In this document: piece after piece, positions 26,586 to 37,078 of the stretch
How positions within the stretch are numbered: position 1 is the first letter of the stretch
Layout of the letters: every line of letters starts with the position of its first letter
Assembly: GCF_030867145.1 (NCBI RefSeq)
Contig: NC_134418.1
Location: 55,775,682-55,839,681 of the forward strand
Direction of reading: 5' to 3'
Source: Opisthocomus hoazin
Taxonomy: Eukaryota > Chordata > Aves > Opisthocomiformes > Opisthocomidae
Length of the DNA stretch: 64,000 nt
Translations under genes and position numbers: made by a program
The notes under the pieces: model-generated
What the model was told of the DNA's origin: nothing
The model's database searches: none
Seen by the model: the letters and a program-made list of their open reading frames with translations, nothing else

Positions 26586-28599
26586 ATTATGTTCTTCACC
26601 TACACGAACAACACCCATGCTAGATCCAATCAGGCTGTGCTTAACTTAGCTCGCTGCTCAGTTTCTGTAGTCCAGTCTAGTCTATTCCGGACGAGCCTTG
26701 CCGTGAGGTGGATAAATGTGCCTCCACCAGGAAAATCACCATGGTTTTTCTGTCAGAAGTGTGCACTGCTGATTTGCATCTTCAAAGACTCTCTGGTATC
26801 TATTTCTATGTGAAAACACATTAGGGAAAAAAAGCTATTGGAAATAATTTATTCTCAAATTTTGTCATTATTGAATAATTTCTAAGCATTTTAACAATCT
26901 TTTAGATGGCATTTTTCCCAGAAGCAAGCTTTGGCAAAAAGAAGAATGTAACTTTAAGCTGGAGCGAGGAGGAAGGTTTGGCACTGGTCTTTCTCCTCTC
27001 GCTCTTCTTCATCACGTTTCCCTTTGTCTGAGGATAGGTGTGAGCAGACACACACACCAGGAATGGATGAGCCTCGTCTCTTTTCAGAGGTGAGACCAGG
27101 CAGGGCTGACACTTCTCCCAGGTGTGTGGTGGTACAGCTACCCATTGCAAAAAAAAAGCACTAAAGCAATTTCTTGGATATTTTGAGGTTGTTCTTGCCT
27201 GATTTGGAATGTGATTCTAGTATGGCAGAGTTTTCTATTTGCCCCAGAAAAATAAAGGTTTCTCATCACACCTCTTCAGAATAAGAGGCATCCAGCACGA
27301 GAGTTGTTATCCAGCAGGAAAGTGGCTTTGCATCGTGTCCCACAGACACACGGTGATCTGGCTCATTTTGTGAGCTTTACCACAGCAAGTATGTGTAAAT
27401 CTAGCGCAACAAGAGACTTTCTGTCTCAGGCTATTTAATTTGTAATGTGGAATATGCCGTGTCCAAAACAAACGTACGGCATGACGCTGGGACAGAAAGA
27501 TGCTTGGACAGACAGACTGCATCTTTCGGCCAAGCAAAACACTGAGCCAGGTCACACTGATGTGTGGGCCCGTGGTTGTCTGCGCACCGCGTGGGGCACT
27601 GAAGCAGCGGGAGGATGCCCACATCTGCACTGAAATAAGAAGCGCTGACCTCGGGAGGACATTGCACCCTGGCCTGGACGAGGCAGCACCCCCTCGAGCG
27701 TGGCGCAGCAGCAGCGGGGTGCGGGCGGTCGTCCTCCCCCAGCAGCACCTCCACAACCCCCGGCACCGACCGGAGGGGGTAACTGCATCGTGGGGGTTGG
27801 CGGCTTTGCTTTGCTGGATGTCATCGCGAGCCGGGGTGAGTGATGGCGCTGGCACCTAGCAGCAGGGGGTAACATTCAGCGATGGAGCTGGCGCCTGTGG
27901 CTCCCAGCGTCTCGCAGACCCGCCAGCAGCCCGGGTGCTGCTCATACCACGCTTGAGGAGCCCATGCTGTGCACCAAATAAGAGCATGTGGGTATTGCTC
28001 GTTTCCTTCTGTCAGATTATTCATTCCAAATACCATTTTGTCTGCTTATTGCCAACAGATAGGCCACGAGCAAGTCCTCGTTTTGAAAAGAGCAGTTGGT
28101 ATTCACGAGCCCTGATCGTAAGGTATGCACCGCTTGGGAGAATTTGTTTGCAAACTGTCCGTTGCAACTATCAACTGTTTACCGTGAAGAAATTATCACC
28201 TCGGGCTCTGCCATCGTGGCTTCTTCTCCCTGACTAGAGTCCACGAAACTGTTTTTTTAGAAAGGAGAAAGGCAAATGACGAAGAATAAATGCCTAGCTG
28301 TGGACTTCTGGTACGCTTTATTCAAAGTCTAAGCAATTACACTGAAACCCACAAAGCTTTTTGGACCCCCATCTTCATGGTGGTTGTGGTTGCTCGAACA
28401 CTTGGGAAACAACAGGCAACAAAACTGCAGAAATATGACTCCGTGAGGAAACTTGTAGGACAAACCAGCACTCTTAGTCTTATCTGAGAAGTGCAACAGC
28501 CGGACAAGTCTCCTCCTCAGCCCGCGAGCCTTTATAGCTGATGAGCAGCCGGTGTCCACGTTGAGTGAACGCCAGCCAGGGCGACCTGTGTGCTCCTGC
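26586..28599. other. Proximal 5' flank of COL25A1, no gene recognised
   Basis: No exon is supported. GC content and CpG density rise toward the gene, with a first CpG-rich block at about 27550-27860 and a gap before the main island. In that block, large overlapping open frames (up to 182 codons, 27307-27855, - strand) have no domain and read as composition artefacts. A degenerate local duplication (GATGGCGCTGGC and GATGGAGCTGGCGCC) lies at about 27842-27895. Confidence 0.5.
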
Positions 28600-28772
28600 A
28601 GAGTCTCCTGGTCCTGCTCTGCGAAGTTCCTCTGGTTTGAGCAGTTCGAGGACCAGGCGAGGACCGAGCTGCCAGAGGTAAACGCAGCCGCATTCGGAAG
28701 GCGAGAGGCAGAGGGGAAAGGTGCGGACAGGAGCCAGCCGCTGAGTTACACGCGTTTGCCCCCCCCCCGCGC

Positions 28773-28780
28773 TATAAAAG
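28773..28780 (+). promoter_or_regulatory. TATA box; predicted COL25A1 start ~28800-28810
   Basis: TATAAAAG is a near-ideal TATA box, preceded by a C9 run and set in very GC-rich DNA where such an A/T motif is unlikely by chance. Usual spacing (about 25-32 bases) puts the transcription start near 28800-28810. The start is inferred and needs CAGE or 5' RACE. An alternative start farther upstream is possible; a donor-like AGAG|GTAAAC lies at 28677. Confidence 0.6.
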
Positions 28781-28804
28781 GACCGGGACCCCGCAGAGCT
28801 CCCC

Positions 28805-29604
28805 GGGTTTTGTGCCCGCACCGCGGGCTCGGCAGCGCGGCCCTAACCCACGGACCTCTCCGCATCAGCACCGCGGTGCTCAGAGCTCCCCCGGCCGGGC
28901 CCGGGGCGGGGCGGGGGGGGGACGCACGCCAGGCCGCCCCCCGCAGCCCCCTCCCCGCCCCTCATTTGTTAGTCTAATGTCCCGCGCGCCGCGCCGGCGT
29001 TACGCGGAGAGAGCCCCGCGCCGAGGTGAACGCGTTATGCTAATGAGCGCGGGGAGGGGGGGCGGCCGGTGCGCGGGCGGGGGCGGTGGCACCGCAGCGC
29101 GGGCGTGGGGGGTTTCCCCGCCTGGCGCGGCGCGCGCGGCTGCTGGGCGCCGGCGGGCAGGTGCGGGGGGAGCAACAAGTCCGGGGGGGGGCGGGGGAGG
29201 GGGGCGCTTCCCGCCCCGCTCCTGAAAAGCGCTCTGACAAGTGGCGAACGCTGGCAGAGCGCGCTGCTCCCTGCGAAGGGCGGGTGGAAGCCGCGGGGGC
29301 TCGCCCCGCACCCGGCCCCGCCGCCGCTGACGGATTTTGGCTCCTCGCTTCCCTCTCCCACCCCCCCCCGGTGCGGGGCTGAGCGGCGACCCGCTCTCGG
29401 GCGGCGTGTGGTGCGCGCCGCCGCTTCGCCTTGAAAGTCCGTGAGCCGGGTGAGGGCTCGTCCTCCGCTCAGCGCACCTCTTTTTTATTTTCTCTCTTTT
29501 TTTTTTTTTTTTAAATACTATCATTTCGCCTTTTCGTGATTAATCTTCCCGTACTTGACGGCTGTTCTTCTTTGTTGCCGCTGTTCTGCAAACTGCTGGC
29601 CTCC
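28805..29604 (+). other. Predicted COL25A1 5' UTR (leader)
   Basis: If transcription starts just after the TATA box, the leader is about 800 nt. It is extremely GC-rich until about 29480, then changes to a T-rich tract (about 29480-29512) before the start codon. It contains an 82-codon upstream ORF and G-runs that could fold. No AG dinucleotide occurs between the T tract and the ATG at 29605, so no 3' splice site can lie in the last ~90 nt; leader and coding exon 1 are probably continuous there. The 5' limit is an estimate. Confidence 0.5.
28977..29225 (+). other. Upstream ORF in the COL25A1 leader (82 codons)
   Basis: If the predicted transcription start is right, the first AUG of the leader opens an 82-codon frame. 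It begins MSRAPRRRYAERAP, has two more in-frame AUGs at 29037 and 29043, and ends at a stop at 29223-29225, 380 nt before the COL25A1 start. The predicted peptide is Arg/Gly/Ala-rich with no recognised domain. Its likely role, if real, is translational control of COL25A1 rather than a functional peptide. The open frame could simply reflect high G+C. Confidence 0.35.
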
Positions 29605-29967
29605 ATGGGGGGCGGCGGGAAGGAAACGAAGGCGGCCGCGGCCGGAGGGTGCAGGAGCGCGCTGGGGACGAGCCGCGGAGCCGCAGGGCGGGAGGGCAGC
29701 GCGGAGCCCGGCTGCGGCGGGGCCGGCTGCCGGCGGCGGGCCGGGCCGTGGGGCTCGGCGCTGCCCGCGCTCCTCTCAGCGCTGGCGGCCGCCTCCTGCC
29801 TCTACCTGGGGGTGCGGACCAGCGACCTCCAGGCCAGGGTCGCGGCCATCGAGGGCGCCCGAGGGGGCTTCTCCTCCGCTGCCGCCCCGCTCCCGCCGCT
29901 GCCCGGCTACTCCCTGGAGCAGCTGAACGCGATGATGCAGGAGAAAGTGGAGCGGCTTCTCGCCCAG
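29605..29967 (+). CDS. COL25A1: COL25A1 coding exon 1: cytoplasmic tail, membrane anchor and stem of collagen XXV
   Basis: This exon encodes residues 1-121 of collagen alpha-1(XXV), a type II transmembrane collagen whose shed ectodomain is the CLAC amyloid-plaque component and which is needed for motor-nerve innervation of muscle. Visible layout: Gly/Ala-rich basic cytoplasmic tail (1-48, RRR at 43-45), one membrane span (about 50-70, ending SCLYLGV), then TSDLQARVAAIEGARG (72-87), a Pro/Ala linker and a stem helix MMQEKVERLLAQ (110-121). SCLYLGVRTSDLQARVAA and QEKVERLLAQ match COL25A1 closely and differ from the paralogues COL23A1 and COL13A1. Start choice: 29605 is the first in-frame ATG after a TAA at 29512-29514. 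Its context is moderate (T at -3, G at +4). The exon ends at a codon boundary before a GTGTGC donor. The cytoplasmic tail is poorly conserved with mammals. Confidence 0.9.
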
Positions 29968-30136
29968 GTGTGCGGGGCGGTGGGGGAGGGGGGGGCAGCA
30001 CGGCGGCGGGAGGTGCGGGAGCGGCGGGGAGAGCCAGCCCGCATCCCCCGTCCCCGGGGGGCGGCGGGGACCCCCGGTTTGCGGGCGGCGGAGCGGGGTC
30101 GCCCGGTGCCCTGACGCCGCTCGCTCTCGCCCGCAG
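29968..30136 (+). other. COL25A1 intron 1 (169 bp)
   Basis: A very short, GC-rich phase-0 intron runs from CAG|GTGTGC to a pyrimidine-rich CTCGCTCTCGCCCGCAG|AGA. Its length is not a multiple of three, and reading through it meets a TGA at 30112-30114, so retention would give a truncated protein ending after the stem. The donor is non-optimal (GTGTGC rather than GTRAGT). G-runs near 29979-29996 may affect folding or splicing. Confidence 0.85.
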
Positions 30137-30206
30137 AGATCCTATGAGCACTTGGCGAGAATACGAGTGGCGAGAGAAGCGACCCCGGAGTGCAGCTGCC
30201 CGCCAG
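30137..30206 (+). CDS. COL25A1: COL25A1 coding exon 2: furin-site and cysteine linker before the collagen repeat
   Basis: This 70-bp exon encodes residues 122-144 plus the first base of codon 145. It starts RSYEHLARIRVAREATP and ends ECSCPP. RVAR|EA (residues 131-136, with a further Arg at 129) fits the known furin-type site (RXXR) at which the COL25A1 ectodomain is shed. The C-S-C pair (140, 142) is the conserved cysteine pair just before the first collagenous domain, probably for inter-chain disulphides. The exon ends CCA-G|GTAACG, so the next exon must complete a Gly codon, as expected for the first Gly-X-Y triplet. Acceptor GCAG|AGA and donor G|GTAACG are both good. It continues the frame of exon 1 and closely follows the mammalian sequence. 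Confidence 0.9.
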
Positions 30207-33200
30207 GTAACGGCCGCGGCGCGGAAGCCGCCTCTCTGAGGCTCGGAACTCGGGGGGAGCAGGGGGCTGGGTCTGGGGCCCCGTGCTTTTCAGAGACACC
30301 CAGGTGGGAGCCGGGGGATGGCCTCCAATCGACAGCCGTACCTTGGGTGGGAGAGGTGTAAAGCTCAGAATCAGCTGTTCCCACCGTGGTGCTGGGTCGG
30401 AATTAACGCTGGTTAAAAACCCCCGTTAGGCTGGGTGGTGGGTGCCAAACGATAACACTGAGGAATAGGTTAATGATCTCCACTCGCAAGAAGAAATGTG
30501 TTCTGTCTTAAGCGGGGTGGTACTGAATCGAGGCACTGTGTGCTCAGCTTGGGAAGCAGAACAGAAGTTCCTGGCAAAAATATTGAACAATCTATAACAA
30601 GGATTGAAATAGGTGGAAAGTCCATTGCAAGTTACCGGTAATATATACGAAGGCTTTTCAGTCTTATTTTTCTGTAGTCGTGGGTGAAAGCAGTTCTGCT
30701 AGGAAGGGTCTGCAGTTTTCATACCGAGGGTTCAGAACTGCCTGTTTCAGCATGCAGCGATATTGCTGGACTTTGGAATTGGGGCCCCTTAATACTGGGG
30801 TCGGTTGTTTGTACACACAGACTGCAATGTTTCCTGTGTTTTTCATGCTGCTTTTTGACAGCCCGATAACTGTCAATATTGTTTTAGCTTTATAAACTTC
30901 TGCTAACAAGTACCCAAGATCAAACGGCGTCTTAAAAAGTTAAGAAAATAGTGCTAGTGTTTCACGGGGTGATGTAGGAGTTCTGGCATCCTCTGTGTGA
31001 TGAAGCCCACCAGATGCACAGTGTGCGTTAGTGTCCTGCCACTCTCAATGAAAAAGCATCTCCTTTACCGGTGGAATACCTACTGTCAACAAGACTTAAA
31101 GCTGATGATGTTTGCCAGTAGGATGTGTGGTGGTACTGTGTATGTAAGGAAGGAGCTCTTGTAGTTCAGGATTTAATGCCTGCCAACCTCATCAGTCTCA
31201 AAGGACTACCGAATCTCGGTCTTAAAACTGACTACGGTGGTTGGTGCGGTATTTTGCTGATGATACAACTGAGAGCAGAGTATCTACCGGTTGGCATAGG
31301 GGCTACCACGGCTGGCATGAAAAGGACAATGTATGTGACTAGGACTGTTTTAAAAGAGTACGTAGAATTACTCAACTCCCACCTAGTTTTGGTGAGAAAC
31401 ATTGGTTTTCTGCTGTACCGCAACTAATTTTTTTCCTTTTTTTCAGTTGCTTAACTGCAATAAATTACAAGCTTCAAGTTTGTGCACTAAAAATGAGGGT
31501 TGTTTGTCATGTTGTATGAAAATATGTATTCTCTGAATCTGAAACATTGTTGGATTTGATGCCAAGCTCTCTCCCTTTTTTCCCTTGTTTAAACGAATCT
31601 GTTTCAATATTTTTGCTTACTCTTGCCACATTAAAGGTCAGTATCTACTTTTTCACAGCTGGTGCTAAGCGCTGCTTTACTTCCCCACTACCACTAGAGC
31701 TCCACATTATACCAATTTTTATCTGACCTTTTTTCTTAAGAAGTATGTTTTATCGAACAGGTAATGAGCAACAGAGTATTTCTCAAATGCGTTGTAAAAA
31801 TCCTTGCTAGATGACAGTCAAAATAAAGTGATCTGGGAAACATTTTCAAGGGAACAAGATTCATAAGATCAGGGAAACTTACACGAATCATTATAAAATT
31901 AAAAAAAAAAGACTTGCAGAGAGGATGAGCTGGTACGGGGATTAGAAATGCGATACGGAGATTTTCACCCCTGGGTAGCTATTTCAGTTTGGAAGCAAGT
32001 TTTGTAGTGGCTGAAAGATGTTGCCATGTGATAGCCTCATTGTGGACAGCTTAAAATGAGTTGATGCTCTCATGCTCGTTGCCAGTGGACAGGTGTCTAC
32101 CTCAAAATGGCATCGTCTTGGGAGCCTTGTCTGAGAGAGCAAGGGCTGAGTGGCACCGGCACCAGAGCGCTGCGTCTTCCTAACAGCGGGTGTTAGGCAG
32201 AGCGGAAGGGGACAGAGCGAATAAATTGCCATTTCTTCATTTGGTTCACTTTGTTTGTTAGCATTCCTTTTCGGCTGAACAGGATGGGCTTTTATTTTCG
32301 TCCCTAATGCTGCTGTTACAAATTTGGACTACTGTGTTCAGAAAGGCAGTTGGTTTAATAGGAAGAGTATCGTGGAAAAGCAGTGTTTTTTCTGTCGCCC
32401 GCTATTTGTGAAGCCAAAGAGCAAATTGCCTCTTTGCTTCTCCACATGGTTCCCTTTTGCTGCTTGGTTCTGCTCGGCTCCTGCATTTCTTCCCTAGGAT
32501 TCTGTAGTAATGAAATACGTCTCTGTTAGAGATGACTTTGGAAAGCCTTCATGGTACAGAGGTGATTTTTTTTGAAAGATCCCTATGCTGTAAGAAAAGG
32601 CTGCTGCCAAATGGCCACCAAGGCAGTTTCCATCATCCTGCTCTGTAAAGAGAAATAAAGATTATTTAAAAATAGGTTACATTGTTCTCCACCAAAAGAA
32701 GAGAGGGAAATTCATTCTGCAGACAGGAGGGTGAGAATGTGGCCTCTGATTTAGGATTAAAGTTATGCAACTGGTGTAAGATCTGATTAGCTGGAGATAT
32801 TCATCCCCTCGTGGCTCTCCATGGTAGGAACTTGCACGTTCAAAGGAAACTGGGTTCAAATGGCTTGGATACCAAAGGCAGCCAGACTGACAACTGCTCA
32901 TAGCTTGCAGAGCTGTCCACATGTGGCTCCTTTCAATTCAACAGTGGCCTGGATCTTTGTCTAGAGTGCAGAGCAGTCATGTTTCACTTCAAAAACTTTA
33001 TTTTCACTAAATGTGGTTTTTCTCATTAATATTTTCTCGTTTCTTAAAAAAGAAATGCAGAGTGAGGAGACATTGGTGTTTTGATTTTAATTTTGCAGGA
33101 CTAAAACCAGATACCAAAGATTCTGTAAATATTTTTAAAATTACAATAGCAGGCATTCTTTCTCTTCTTAAAGCAGAGTAATAAAGTTTGAAAAGTAAAT

Positions 33201-35727
33201 GCATGCTGACATTCCTGTTAAATTACCTCAGTTCTAACAAGAGTGCCAGCTTAAATCCCATACTTGCGACTAGTGCTGCAGTCGGGACTGGCAGTTAGCC
33301 TTCTGCACGTAGGACTGGTGGGCAAGCTGAGTGGCAAGAATTATTTTAAGTGTAATAAATTAATTCTCCTTTGTCAGATTTATTATTTATTGTAAATTAA
33401 TGTTTCTCTGCTGTAAAAGATGAACAAAAAAACCAGTAGGTGCACAGGTAATTATTTTGTATGTTTCAGTCTTCCTTTAAATGGCTGCGGGAGCACAATC
33501 GGCTTTTATGAGGAACAGTCAAGCACAGTGCTGGATACTTCCTACCAAGTGCCAAGAATTATACTGTTGTGGAAAGAGTAACACGTACTGAAAGCACCGG
33601 GCCACTCCCAGTTCAGTAGAGTTTAAGAAATTCTTAGGGTTTTTGTAGAATCTTCAGGCTCTCCTCTTCCAGAAAGCATTCATGCTTATGCCTAGGACCT
33701 GTAGGCTCCACCAGAAATTAAGATATGCTTGCATGTTTTAGTGAATTGATCCGTTACGTGTTATAAGTGTCAAGTTCTGACACTTGTGGTCATGTGCCGT
33801 GATGTCTCATTCTGCAAGTGGTCCTCAGAGCCCGCTCCTGGAGCCAGGTGATGTTGGCAGGAGTACGAATCAAGTCTGTTAGTACAGAAGTTTCAAACTT
33901 GGTGAGCAGGAAGGCGAGCAGGTGGTTACGTATGGTTCTGCATGTCCCTTTTGGCTAGCTCTGGAAAGCAATTACTTCTGCATTTTTCTTCCTCTTGTGT
34001 TCAGATACCCGTGGCTTCAAACCCTTTCCAGGCATGGACACTGTCATCGTTATGCTCTCTTAGCCCGCTATTTTGTGCTGGTTTTGTAATCGTGTTGTCT
34101 TGATTCTCTGTTCCAGTCTTAGAGCTTTATGGTTTGGCATTTGAAGTATATTTTATTTCACTGTGCAATTTGCTGCAATCAGGTTATGTGTATGTGTGTA
34201 TATAAACCTGTTCATTCAGGAGATAAAAATGCCATAAGCCAAGGATTTTTGGGGGGGATAGAGAATACCAGTTGGTCTTATTCTGGTTATAGTAATGCCA
34301 GTGGGAAGACTGTTCTACAGGTACAGTTCTTCAGTAAGATGATGAGTCTGCTATATGTGTTTTGGTAGCAGCATGGATGGCAAAAATCAATGTATTTTCT
34401 TACCATCCCAATACTGGTTTTGTCGTCTTAAACACCCAATGTTTGTTTTGACATGCAGTGGAAGTAAAATTTAGGCACTCTTTCTGACTTCCACATGTTC
34501 CATAAGGACTGTTTCCTGGAGCATTTCGATTAGTGAGGCTGAAAGAATGGAGGCAAAATCAGTTTTGGGATTAAAAGAATCCTGAAATAGGTATCAGCAG
34601 GGTGCTACTTTTTTTAAGAAAATTATGATTACAGTGAAGCAGTTCTATAAAGACTGAAGAGGTAAAGAAAAGAGGAGCTGACTTAAGTGTTTACCGGTAG
34701 AGAGACCCAAAAGAAAATACAGATAGATACAGACAGTATCCAAAGTGTTTTTCCCTGTTACATAGAATTCCAGAGCGTGCCATCTGAACCTAGCTCCCAG
34801 CACTACTTACTTCTGTCATGTCTGTATCATCTATTTGCTGAATGCAGTGCTCAGCTCTAATTTTGTAATTTTTCTGACAGGGCTTGGAGTTCCCTTTTCA
34901 TACCTTCACTGGTTTGATATTTTTCATCTCAGTTCCTAGATAAAGATGTTTATTGATGCGCAGCAGCATACAACCTTCTGGGTAGCCAGTTGTCTTGTTT
35001 GGATGACTGATTAGAGATACTGTTTTCTTCCCTCAGAATAGCTAAATATATTTTTACTGGCTAAGATGTGACCTTTTAATTCCCTTCCCTCTGGATAAGG
35101 AGGTAGGGGTGCAGCATGATGAAAGAAACATGATGTGGCTCAAAGGAGAACTGATTGACAGCAGACTGCCGCAGATTTCTGTCTTTTGTAATACTACTGA
35201 TGTCAGCGGTGTTGTAACAAAGGTTGATTTGACCACAAAAGTGTTATTAACAAGAGGTTTTACTATGGCTTGAATTAAAATTTATTGAAGTTGCACAGTT
35301 TTGTCAAACAAGGCATAGTAAAAAAAAGGTTTGACTATCTGCATTAACTGTTCTTATATTACATGAGATTAATACTAATATAAAAACATATGTTGTATGT
35401 TCTTATATGCGTTCTTAGATTTCCTTCCATGTGGCAGCTGTCCATCTTGAACTGCTGAAGTGTCAAGCCAGCTCAAGTACAGTGAATCTTGCAGTGTGAG
35501 AAGTGGCCATTAAGCCCACCTCTGGAGCTATAGTTTTAGTGTGTGTGTGTGTAGTTTTTTTTTTTCTTTTTTATTTCTTTCTTAAATCGTTAAATATGTA
35601 TGCTTATTTCCTTAAAAGCTTGGATAACTGAGTTCTGTTCGGCAATACTGCCCCTTTGCTTGAAGGTTAGTGGGTTCTTGGGAATGTATTGCCAGACGAA
35701 CAGCACCGCTGCACCTGCATTACAGCA

Positions 35728-35766
35728 CTCCTCCTCCTCCTCCTCCTCCTCCTCCTCCTCCTCCTC
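35728..35766. repeat. Microsatellite (CTC)13
   Basis: Thirteen perfect CTC units lie in COL25A1 intron 2 (GAG on the transcribed strand's complement). The tract is pure, so it is likely polymorphic in length and could serve as a marker. It also gives the Ser run in an accidental open frame at 35600-35821. Confidence 0.95.
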
Positions 35767-36116
35767 ACCGCCTACTGAATTTACTGGCTGCAGCTTACCT
35801 GTCTATTTTTTGTATACTTAGCGCAGTAAAAATCAACTAGCTTTGAAAACAGCATGACTGACAGAAGCTGTCTTTATAGGGCCTTTTAGGTTACCAGATA
35901 AAATCGTAGAATTAACATGGTGAAGTTACCAGCCCTGTGAGACCATCCGTCTTTAATGCACATGGACCTTGAGTCACATTGCTAACTACAGCCTCTTCAG
36001 GAAGGCTCGTCTACACAGAACGCTTTTCCCCTTTATTGTTTCAGTTGATTTCCTAAGTCAGCCACAAAAACGAGATTTGACTGCTTACTTAGGACTATTA
36101 AGAAGGTGTAAGAAGG

Positions 36117-36145
36117 CATAGAATCGTAGAGGCTGGAAGAAACAG
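36117..36145 (-). repeat. Possible CR1 3'-end trace
   Basis: GGCATAGAATCGTAGAGGCT followed by GGAAG resembles the reverse complement of a CR1 tail ('catagaatcatagaa...ggttggaag'), but only about 25 bases can be followed. It may be a decayed CR1 remnant or chance. Confidence 0.3.
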
Positions 36146-37078
36146 TTTTCACCCAGTACGATTAAAGCTGCAGCTTGTAATTAGATAATACACACAGTAG
36201 TGAACACGATGCTGCAGGCTTGCTTTTTGCAAGCTTGTAGACTGTCAGGTTTTTACTAGTTAGACTTACAGTAGAGTAGTGCCTGCTTAAATTCATCTGC
36301 TTGGGTCTTTTCATGAGATGAAGTTAAGCAGAAGCAGCTGTTTGAGAGCTTAATAAATGTCAGGACAGATTTGAAGAACTGAGTGCCAAATTTGAAAGTT
36401 CAAGGTTCATATGTACCTTTAATGCAAATACAGCTATTTTTTCTCTATATAGACTCGAACAACTTTAGAAATACATGTCGGGTTGATACCCCAGGAGACC
36501 ATCTTATTCATGCTTCTGTTCTCTGAAGCAACTGTATCTAGGCCATTGTTGTCAGGTATTTTCTTCCATGTGGTTCTCAACTGCAGTGTCTAGTCAGTCA
36601 CGGCTCAACAAGTTGCTGAATCTGTCTGAATTCTGTGGTTAAGTGCAGCAGCCTCATGTAAATGGTCTCCCCAGTTAAAAATGTGCTGCACTGTAAATAG
36701 GTAAATATGTAGTGCAAGAAATTGCAGATGCATAGATGTGCCTCAGCTAAAATAATCTACTATTTACGTATTTCCATAAGTTGCCTAGCTTATAGCAGGC
36801 AAGCTATGATTTCCTTATTTGTGAAATAAACCACTTGTCCCATCCTTCATGTTCATGAAGAAAACCTGGTCGTTGTGCTTTTCTTAAAACAGCTTTTCAA
36901 GCATGTTGGAAGACAGTCTTGTCTGTGATGCACACTAGAAATCTTATCCTTCCTGCTCCTCCCCTGCTCTTCTGTCTCTTTTTTCTTTTTTTTGGGGGTG
37001 GGGTGGGGATTAAAATGTATTCTTGTTTATATATGCAGGTGTATGTTTATAGGACCAGGCATTTACGTGCAGTAGTAA

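Larger units (their letters stand above)
28600..30300 (+). promoter_or_regulatory. CpG island promoter of COL25A1
   Basis: This is the most GC- and CpG-rich part of the window, covering the upstream promoter, the 5' leader, coding exon 1, intron 1 and exon 2. It includes a TATA box at 28773-28780, Sp1-type GC boxes (GGGGCGGGGC at 28904-28913), an octamer-like ATGCTAAT at 29037-29044 and several G-runs. A TATA box inside a CpG island suggests a focused start with tissue-restricted control; COL25A1 is known to be expressed mainly in neurons and developing muscle. Boundaries are by eye. Confidence 0.8.

Noticed and set aside
27307..27855. 182-codon open frame on the - strand upstream of COL25A1
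   Set aside because: It lies in CpG-rich DNA where three or more frames are open on both strands. The product is low complexity (Pro/Ala/Arg-rich) with no domain.
29536..29604. In-frame extension of COL25A1 upstream of 29605
   Set aside because: The extension would have to start at a GTG; there is no ATG between the TAA at 29512-29514 and 29605, so the ATG at 29605 was chosen.
29540..30151. 203-codon open frame antisense to COL25A1 exon 1
   Set aside because: It is the reverse shadow of the GC-rich coding exon and intron 1, rich in Pro/Arg/Ala, with no domain.
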